A stretch of 64,000 bases of DNA, from contig NC_087063.1 of NCBI RefSeq assembly GCF_963678635.1, positions 21,148,701 through 21,212,700 of the forward strand, written 5' to 3'. Positions 55,761-64,000 of the stretch are shown here, piece by piece. The notes below the pieces were generated by a model, which saw only the letters and a program-made list of their open reading frames with translations, was not told the origin of the DNA and did not search any database. Every line of letters starts with the position of its first letter. The stretch's first letter is position 1. The DNA comes from Symsagittifera roscoffensis. Its lineage: Eukaryota; Xenacoelomorpha; Acoela; Convolutidae. The position numbers were made by a program, and so were the translations under genes.

Positions 55761-57940
55761 AAAATCAGACGTTGTTCTCAGAACGTAAATTCAAGTTGTA
55801 AAATTCAAAATAAAAGTATAAAAAATATGTCATCGATCAATTCACCCGAGAAAAACGACCCGCGAACATCCGCTATTGTTAATACTTCAACCCACTCCGG
55901 AGATGTAAACCTTAATGTTGTTCTAAATCGATTAAACCAACCGCCTAGTGGAAGTTCTGACTCTGATATTGAATTAATACCGCCAGAAAAATTGTTCCAA
56001 AACAAACAAATTCGAAAAAGTTAAATACTATTATTTCATTTCCCCATCATTTTCCCGGATTATCTTACCCACTCGTGCAGAATGATAAATGGATTTACTC
56101 ATTAGTACCTACCGACATTAAAGTAGTTAGAAAAATCGATTACCCTGAGATCCTGAGTTTGAAATTAGTAGAAGCCAATCTGGAAAAGGACCCGATACTG
56201 AAAACGAAACGCGATGCAATCCGAGATAAGAACCCACGAGCCAAGGACATCATCACAGGATTGGGCCAATATTACGCCCAACATTACAATGACTTTGTCG
56301 TACGCGAAAACTGCCTGTGGATGGATGGCCGGCTGGCCATACCGAAGGATATGTCGTCAGCAGTACTCAATCGTTTGCATTTTAACCACCACGGACGCGA
56401 TAAGATGTTTGCAGCCGCGAAGGATGTATGGATACCACTAATGCACAGAAACATTGTCGCTACAGCGAAGTACTGTAGAAGCTGCGTAGAAGCAGGTAAA
56501 AATCTTAATTCAGATATTCCAAAGAGTGATATGGGGGACACGTATGGGCCTAAGGAACCCAATGACTTGGTTCAATTACATTTCTGTGGTCCGGTCAATT
56601 ATGTTAAGGGTCGTAAGAAATATGTACTAGTAGCAGCAGATACTTTTTCGCATTGGCCGTCGGCTTATGTCTGTTCAAGCAACAAGTCCTAAAAATGTAT
56701 TGAAGTTCCTAAGGAAGTACATAAAAACCCATGGGCACCCAAGGAAATTACATATGGATCAGGCAACTGGCTTTTGCTCGAATGAAATTCAAAATTTCTG
56801 TACTTATGAAGGTATTGAACTCAAAAAATCTCCGGTTAAGGACCATCGCGCGACGGGAATGGTCGAACGGACAATTGGGTCGATAAAAAACTACGTCCTA
56901 ACATATCTTCAGGAAAAAAAATATTAAGTTTGGGTTAATGATACCCCGTGCGCTAAGAGCGCTACCTTTCGTGCCCCATTCTAAGACTAAGCTAACGCCA
57001 TTTGAGGCTTATCATGGAAGAGAAGCGAATACGGCTCTACGAAATTTGACGAAAAAGCCATCATTGAAAAATCTAAATTGGAACAATGTTATTAACCAGA
57101 AGTTATATTGCTTAGACAAGGCGAGTAATCTCCCTACTGTGGAGCTAACCCTAGATTGGGAGAAGCGGAGCGATCTGGTGTACGCCCCGGAAAACATAAA
57201 AACCCCAAGGGTTTTGGATGAGCATGATCTAATCGAGACGGACCCCAAGGCCACGGAGATAGTGGATCCTAAGGCAGCACAAGAGTTACCCGAGGCACCA
57301 GAATGGCTCAAAAGACATAAAACCAGTACCACAACAGCATACCAAAAGACTGGAGAAACGGACCGGAAGGACCCGAGAAGGTATAAACGTTTACCATTAA
57401 AAATTGAAAAATTAACTAAACACACGGTGCAAATGGAAAAAGGCTCGTTACCAAGGCGAAGTGGTGTTTCATTTAGATCGGCGGCTGAAGAAAGCCAAAA
57501 AGAAGCAACGCGTGCACCCCAGGTCCTAGCAAGACTACAAAGAGCACTCCGGGTCCAACTAAGCCCACAAAGTACAAAAGAAAAGCAGAGAAGGATCAAT
57601 AAGAAATGAAAAAAGGGCGAAAATCGAAGAAAAACCAAATCGTTGAGTATAGCGAAGACGAAGATATTGGACGAGAGAAAAAACCGAAAAAACATCGAAT
57701 AGTCGAGTACAGCGAGGACGAAAGCGACGAGGATGGGGATAGCGATTGGGCAGTCGAAACGGCGAAAATTTATCCTGCAGCGGGCGGATGAGAAAACGAA
57801 CCGCCGGGAACGGACGCCAAAAAACGTCGGTGGTAAACAAAAACAAGGCGATGAGGCAACGCGAAAATCGACGCGACAACGGAGAGGAGTTGACAAAATG
57901 GGGGGAGTAATGATTCACCGAATAGAACATAAGTAAAAGA
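55735..57940 (+). mobile_element. Ty3/gypsy fossil 1: integrase end
   Basis: Fossil of the 3' part of a Ty3/gypsy-like element: a spacer, an integrase zinc-finger region (LHFNHHGRDK...YCRSCVEAGK), the integrase core, then a basic/acidic C-terminal tail with two similar QIVEYSEDE-type blocks near 57630 and 57690. It is related to, but clearly different from, the integrase at 63.3-64.0 kb, so it is another subfamily. Gag, protease and RT are not seen next to it, and no terminal repeats were found. Broken, with several breaks; looks the older of the two. Confidence 0.75.
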
Positions 57941-58735
57941 TGAAGAAAAACCTTAAGGAGAGTTTTGGCAAGTATGCCTGAAAATTAAAGTTAAACTAAA
58001 ACTGAACTAGTAAAACTGTACCTAAAAATGAGTTGATAAATTTTACATCTACGATTTAAAATTTATTTGTGGTTGCCCGAATGAGATAGGGACCAGAGTT
58101 TGAGTTTATGTAAGTGCTATCAATTTGTTTCTTTCTGTCTGGAGACCTGCTGTCGTGACCTTGCGATCTCTAACGTCCGGTATGATCTGATATAGAGCGG
58201 TGCAGTAAGCTTTCGATTTGATGCCTAACAGTTGCTTACAATTCAAGTTAAATAAGTATTCTTTTTCTATACGATACATTTCTAAACTTCAACAATTCAT
58301 TTGAGCAAGTTAGACCAGCCAGAACTTTTTATCGGACCTCTAAAAACTTTCTAGAGCTAAAAGTGGGCAGCAGAAACCCAGACATAGACTAACCGGTAGC
58401 TGAGAAAGAGATTGGACGCCGAATTAAAACCTGAACAGACCAAAAAAACATTCGGAACAACATGTTCAGAGAAAGGGAGGGCGATGAGCGACCCAGATAA
58501 GCACAATGCCTATTTGTGAATCGAAAATTCAGTCATACATGGAAGAAGTTCTTGCTGACCTCAAAAAACGAACATCTGAATGAGAATTCAGAAAAATTTG
58601 ATTTCTCTGCTTATTTTATCAACGGGAGCAAGATCTGGCACGATTCTGAACATACAACGAGACTATATGAACGAAACTTTCTTAGACGAAGAGGTAAAAA
58701 TGTATGCGATAAAGTTAATGCCACCTGAAGTTTCG
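57941..58735. other. Between gypsy fossil 1 and the recombinase-like fragment
   Basis: No LTR could be matched to sequence on the other side of the fossil. CCTGCTGTCGTGACCTTGCG near 58147 and GGTGCAGTAAGC near 58199 are candidate element-end sequences without a partner in the window. Confidence 0.35.
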
Positions 58736-58739
58736 ACAC

Positions 58740-59180
58740 TAAGAATGGGTAAAGGTCAAAGCCAACGAATGTCACAGTGCAGAAATTGGCGAAAACTCAC
58801 AAGAATTTCAAGTTCACAGGAGAAAAGGTACTCTCAGTAAAAGACAACGTCAAGAAACTTCCCGACTGCTACATTAGGTTGCGACAGACATTCGAGAAAG
58901 ATAATGAGTAGTATCTTTTCTGTCCGTTGAGTCTTAGCAAAACTTCTGACACCAAGTTTCTAAATGTCATGAGAATCTATTGGAAAATAATCGAATCCCA
59001 ACACATCTTTGGCCGCTTCAACTCAACTATATTCCGAAAGGCCATCAAGACTCATTGGGTAATAACCGTTGGTGACCCCAACGCTGTGAGAGCTATTAAC
59101 TCGCAGATAGGTCACTCAAAAGCAGTTGCTAAGAGCACTTATGAGATCGGCAAAAATAAACTAAGGCCAGTGCCTTAACG
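58740..59180 (+). mobile_element. Tyrosine-recombinase-like fragment (Crypton- or DIRS-like relic)
   Basis: The frame at 58927-59178 reads a helical stretch, then STIFRKAIKTHWVITVG, then AINSQIGHSKAVAKSTYEIG. This resembles the end of eukaryotic tyrosine recombinases: R in a T.(F/L)RK helix, then GHS......(Y) with the nucleophilic Tyr. Upstream, in the same strand, CYIRLRQTFEKDN resembles the middle of such domains. It is a degraded relic; family assignment is by motif only. Confidence 0.4.
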
Positions 59181-59213
59181 AGCTTGCAGCTGGAGAAAAA
59201 CGTAGGCAAGTAA

Positions 59214-59606
59214 TTGGAAATTGAAATCGAGGCCAATGCCAGTGGGGCCGGGTCTCGTATGATTCAGGACAGAGAACTAGAAATCGGTGCTGATTCAGAA
59301 ACTGACACAGAAGAGAAAACCCTTGAAGCAAAATCGAACCAAGTCTTCACACAAAAACATGGCAAGAACAAGAAAACAATGCGAGGTCTTCCAACAGAGA
59401 CAGATATAACGAATTTTGTTCGAAACCGACCACAGAACAAAAGTCAAGCCAGAAATACGATCTTGATCGACAACGCTTGCCTTTACTCAAAGGAAATTTA
59501 TCGATCTGACAAAAGAGGGCAGGTTGAAAAGTCGGAGAGCTGCTATCGAGAGAAACACTCTCGGTTTCACGATGAAATTTATCAAGCACGATCGATATTC
59601 AAGTAA
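59214..59606 (+). CDS. Unrecognised hydrophilic ORF downstream of the recombinase-like fragment
   Basis: About 130 residues, Glu/Lys/Arg/Asn-rich (SETDTEEKTLEAKSNQVF), no membrane segment, no recognised domain. Likely part of the same relic. Confidence 0.3.
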   Translation: MEIEIEANASGAGSRMIQDRELEIGADSETDTEEKTLEAKSNQVFTQKHGKNKKTMRGLPTETDITNFVRNRPQNKSQARNTILIDNACLYSKEIYRSDKRGQVEKSESCYREKHSRFHDEIYQARSIFK

Positions 59607-59940
59607 ACTGATCAGTGGATAGCAAGCAGTGCTACCAAATTCTGGTTAGAAAATGGTATCAGCTCAGATTCTGACTGAGAAGGAATGTATTACTAAACTT
59701 TCGAAAAACTCAATGTTCTTGTCTGAAGTGTCATATATATTATTCCTAGTATCTAACTATATATTACGTTGTTTGGCGCCATTGGTTTTGGCCATGTGTT
59801 TGGTGCGGCTAGCAATTGATTAGTACCTGCCAATCTTAGTTAAGTCTGTGTATGTTTTGAGTTATTGTTGCTAACCGTTAAGACTAAAATCAGTCAGTCT
59901 AAATTCAGCGAATTTACGATATTGAATATACATTTTTCAC

Positions 59941-62900
59941 ATGGCGCAGCAAGCAGGACAAAGCGCGGGATCAGGAAAAAATCCACTGGGAATTACGGCA
60001 TTTTGGCCGAGTAAATGCACGGAAGCACCAATGCTGTGGGAGCATTGGATTACACGTTTTACCTGGGGTGTAATAGCAAAACACTCATTCAATCCGACGG
60101 CATTCTATTTTGATCGGACGCTAACCGCGGCGCAAATTACAGACCTGCCAGAGGAGGTGAATGGAAAAAATCGTTTGGAAGCGGAGCAGATATTAATTTC
60201 TAATCTCTACTTGTGCTTGGGGGAACGCGGACAGGACGAACTACATAACCGAAAACCCCATTTGGACCTGGCGACTACCGATATCCTCGGGTTTTGGATG
60301 AATTTGAGAGTGTCTTCAGGAAAGAAAGAAACGAAACGTTTGAGACGTACCAGCTACTATCTCGAAAACAACGTGACGGGGAAACGTTGGAAGAGTTTCA
60401 CTCCGTATTGAGTGGACTAGCCGCTAGATGCTCATTGGGAGCACTGGAACGACACGTGTTGCGTGACGTGTTTATAGTTAATATGTCCAATAAGGAGGCT
60501 CAAACGGAACTATGTCGTTCAACTAAGACACCAGATGAGGTGACAAGTACGCCAAGTCGTATAAAGTATCCGGTGAGGGACTTACCGCAGCACCAGTGGG
60601 CTCACTGCAAATCAAAGCGGAGCCAATAAGCGCAATCAGAGGAGGTTATCGCCGACCATTTCAAAGAGGCGGACGTGGATTTGGCAGAGGAGGCCCAAGG
60701 AAGGGCCCGTGGAGGAGCAGATCGCAAGTGCTATAATTGTGACCAGAGTGGTTTTACCCCGGATCACATTCCAAAAGGTCCAGCAAGAAACGCAACCTGC
60801 AACTTTTGCAAGAAAACTGGGCATTACGAGCGAACTTGTAGAGGACGTCGATCGGCGAATAGGGGTCGTGTAGGCATGATAAATGAGGACGGCACCGATG
60901 GCGGGATTGTACAAGATTATCCGGAGGAGAGTGCATCCAACTACGGAAGTTCCGTTGTATGGTTAACTGATTCAAAGGCACCGGCACATGGATGGGATTC
61001 AACGGAGTACGTAGTTACGTCAATCCGGCGGAAGGAGGAGGAAGAATTGAGAGTCGCGGGGGCAAAGCTAGCCTTAAAGATCAATGGTAAAGCAACTCAA
61101 GCCTGGATTGATAGTGGCTCGCCAATATCCATCTTTACCATTGGGGAACTAAAACGTACCCTGGGAACAGCTAGCGTATATTTGAAACCGCTGGATCCGA
61201 AAGACGACCAGTTCCGCGACTACGGCAACAATCCGTTGAAATTTCTGGGGAAAATGCAAGTCACGCTTCATTCAAACGGATGGACTAGCTCGGCGGATAT
61301 CAACGTCATCGGAGGGTGCAGACCGTCTATTATTGGCAGGGATTTAATGCCAGCACTAGGACTGATGTTGGTACAAGCACCACCGACGGAAGGGGTGAAC
61401 AGCATACATTCACAGGAAGGAACTGTGGAGACGGACAATGACTTGGATCATTGGCAGAAACATTTCAGTAAGCAATTTCACCATCTTTTTCGCAGGGTAG
61501 GGCGTATCCGTAATTATAAAGTAGAGGCCGAATTCTTCAAGAATTTAACTCCAATTCAACAAAAGGGTAGGCGAGTGCCCATAACATTACAGGAAAAAGT
61601 CGATAAGGAGATTGACAAACTTTTGAAACAAGGTCACATTCAAAAATTGGACGAATGTTCAGATAAATATTTTGTTTCACCTATCGTCATCACAGTGAAA
61701 AAGGATGGTTCGGTAAAACTTGAACTGGAATCCAGAGAGTTGAACAAGCAAGTACATAAAAATAAATATCAAATGCCCAATATTGAAGAACTAATGGACA
61801 TTGTAGGGCAAACGATCAGCGAACATAAACAGGGGGATGTTTTTTTTACAACGATGGATCTCACGTACGCATACGGACAACTTCCTTTAAATGAAAATAC
61901 TAGCAAACATTGTAAATTTTCGTTGGTGGGAGGCCGCTCCACGTTGGTGGGAGGCCGCTCCACGAATTTCCGTGTGCGCATGCTTTCATTGATGATATCT
62001 TAGTAATTTCAAAAGGTACCAAAATTGAACATATTGCCCTTGTGGAGAAGATTTTAGCGAAATTAGATAGAAAAAATATGGCTTTGAAACTAGAAAAATG
62101 TCAATTTGCGAAAAATACTTGCGAATGGTTAGGCCACCGGATTACAAAATCAGGGATTACACCAATGGTGCGGAAAACAGATCCGATTGACAAATTAGCT
62201 GCCCCGAGAACGCTCTCACAATTGGGGTCAATCCATAGTCTTCACAAATATTTACCTGCGTTGGCAGAAACTTCGGCGCCCTTACGTCCACTGCTTAGTA
62301 AGAAAAACGAATTAGTATGGACAACTGACTGCCAAACAGCGTTCAAATCGCTTAAAAAGCAAGTTGCGAACATAGTCGAACTTAAGCATTTTGATGTGCA
62401 TAAAGACACACGTATCGTGTGCGACGCAAGTCATAATGGTTTGGGGGCTGTACTCAAACAATTAAGCGCCGAGGGTTGGCGCCCTATATCATTTGCATCT
62501 CGTTTTCTAAATGCGGCCGAAAAGAAATATTCGACAAATGAGCTAGAAATGCTGGCCGTAGTTTGGGGTTCCGAATATTTTAGAAATTACATTTTCGGGC
62601 GGCAATTTACTGTAGTGACAGATCACAAGGCTTTGGTATCATTATTGAATGGAAACAATAAGAAAAACAAAACTATGTTCAGTCGGTTGATTCGTTGGAT
62701 CGATCGAATTATTCCCTTTGATTTTGTCATTGAACATATGCCTGGGGCTAAAATTGGCCTGGCGGATTATCTATCAAGGCATCCGGTGCGGGAAGCAACA
62801 AGAGTTAGTCTCTATGATAACACTTTCACGGTTGCTAAATTGCAGTCAATTACCAATTCACTCGGTTATATTGATACCAATAAAGGGATTATCAAAGCAT

Positions 62901-64000
62901 CAAGGGAACCAGTTGTTTCAGCTAAAGATATACAAGTTGGAAACGATAGAATTAACTCTCCATCGCAAGAGGGCGTCAAAACGCGTGACCGTCGGCCAAC
63001 CAATCAGAAGCCAGTAAAACACATAGCTGAGCGCAATGACCGTGAAAGCGAAAATCGTAAAGTCAATTACTGAATGTAAACTACGTGAGTCTGATATAAA
63101 TTCCACTGTAAACAGTAGTCCTCCTTTTACCAAAACAAGTTCTCCTTTTATCAAAACAAATACTTCTACAATGACATCACTAAATTTGAAGAAATTAAAT
63201 AAATTATTGTTAAAACACCCAGAGATCACGAGCGACAGTAGCAGCGGGGTGGAGATAGTAGATGCACGACTGGAGGCGGAGACAAATCACACTAGGGACA
63301 TCCGATGCAACACGGTAATTTCCATTCCTTCGGCATTCGGAGGCGAACTATTTCCGGCGGCATACCCAGCGGGGGGAAATGTAATCAAGTCAGTGATTCC
63401 CCGGGACTGTAAGATCGTCCGGAAAAGCAGTGCACTGCCAGAACTATTCAACCTTAAGCTAGTCGAGGCAAATTATAAAGGGGACCCTCAGATGTGTGCG
63501 ATAAAAGAACTGGTGGAAAGTAAGGACCCGGAATTGGAGAAGAAGGTCAGAGCAATGGGTGCCTACCTCGTACAGCACACACATGATTTCCATGTGCGGG
63601 AGAATTGCCTGTGGATGGACGAACGACTCGTCATCCCCATACCACTCAGGAAAGCAGTGGTGAATCGATTACATTGTTTTCACCACGGTCGCTCGAATAT
63701 GTTCGATGCAGCAAGAGATGTCTGGTTCCCCTATCTCCACCGGAGTTTAGTTGCAGCTGCGGATGGGTGCAAGGAATGCACGGATGCAGGTAAAAGCATT
63801 AAACCATTATGCGCTAAAGGTGACGTTGGGAAAGTCTATGAACCACGGGAGCCGAATGAATGTCTACAGCTAGATTTTTGGGGCCCGATTAGATATCTAA
63901 GTGAATCGAGTAAATATGTTTTGGTAGCGGTTGATCGATTCTCACGCTGGCCCTCTGCAATGATCTGCGGGAATAATAAAAGCGATAAGGTCCTTAAGTT
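59941..64000 (+). mobile_element. Ty3/gypsy fossil 2: gag-pol, running off the right edge
   Basis: A Ty3/gypsy-like retrotransposon fossil. Parts in order: gag from the ATG at 59941 (MAQQAGQSAGSG), two CCHC knuckles near 60733-60840 (CYNCDQSG..., CNFCKKTGHYERTC), a protease with the DSGSP box near 61110, reverse transcriptase from about 61500 to 62050, RNase H to about 62780 (TDHKALVSLL), a spacer, and integrase from about 63340 (zinc finger, then QLDFWGPIRY). It is broken, with roughly half a dozen breaks, and the 3' end lies beyond the window. The 5' leader or LTR boundary probably lies at 59.7-59.94 kb but no LTR pair can be checked here. It appears younger than the fossil at 55.7 kb. Confidence 0.85.

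Noticed and set aside
57012-57896. A 294-residue open frame on the minus strand
   Set aside because: It is antisense to the gypsy fossil's integrase tail; its Phe/Ser/Arg-rich composition mirrors the plus-strand Lys/Glu-rich code.
59760-59940. LTR and primer-binding site just before gag
   Set aside because: TTGGCGCCATTGG near 59775 is suggestive, but without the other LTR in the window no boundary can be supported.

Overview
The window looks like intergenic and intronic DNA from an AT-rich, repeat-laden animal genome. Evidence for an animal: a BRICK1/HSPC300 gene (WAVE complex), a CLC-type chloride channel gene, spliceosomal GT-AG introns including an 11-kb one and a 22-nt microexon, tRNA-derived SINE-like repeats, a LINE with a pentamer tail, hAT-like MITEs and Ty3/gypsy fossils. 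I cannot name the species. Both host genes with a visible start have a good splice acceptor 10-17 nt before the ATG, which fits either 5'-UTR introns or spliced-leader trans-splicing (as in tunicates, flatworms and others).

Layout. 1-14.85 kb: N-terminal three coding exons of a probable CLC channel/antiporter on the minus strand, running off the left edge; its 11-kb first intron holds an hAT-like MITE, a tandem duplication of about 1.7 kb, ~0.5-kb repeat units, a cluster of GAGCGGTTT motifs and one unrecognised small ORF. 14.9-40 kb: mostly gene-poor repeats: copies of a ~640-bp interspersed family (here 'family B'), two SINE-like families, two short satellite-like arrays (~170 bp and ~177 bp units), a long hairpin, CT microsatellites inside a dispersed repeat, a 5'-truncated LINE with a target-site duplication, plus three small exons of an unrecognised coiled-coil gene on the minus strand near 22 kb. 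40-47.2 kb: a nearly identical tandem duplication of about 2.7 kb that starts exactly at the tip of a 251-bp MITE; the join carries a 29-bp inverted copy of sequence from inside the unit, a mark of template switching, and the second unit has a further 584-bp internal duplication. 47.6-50.25 kb: BRK1 on the minus strand in four phase-compatible coding exons, with an unusual Gly/Pro/Gln-rich N-terminal extension.

50.3-64 kb: a mobile-element graveyard. After a CT-rich tract come diverged repeats with a short reverse-transcriptase-like piece (51.8-53.5 kb), a diverged tandem array of ~310-bp units (53.8-55.2 kb), a SET-domain fragment (55.36-55.7 kb), the integrase end of one Ty3/gypsy fossil (55.73-57.94 kb), a tyrosine-recombinase-like fragment (58.7-59.2 kb), and a second, related but distinct gypsy fossil from about 59.8 kb to the right edge with gag, protease, RT, RNase H and integrase regions. 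The SET and recombinase fragments on either side of the first gypsy fossil are the most unusual arrangement here and may be halves of one older element.

No rRNA, functional tRNA or CRISPR array was found. Repeat families were found by eye, so copy counts are minimum values and boundaries are approximate unless stated otherwise.
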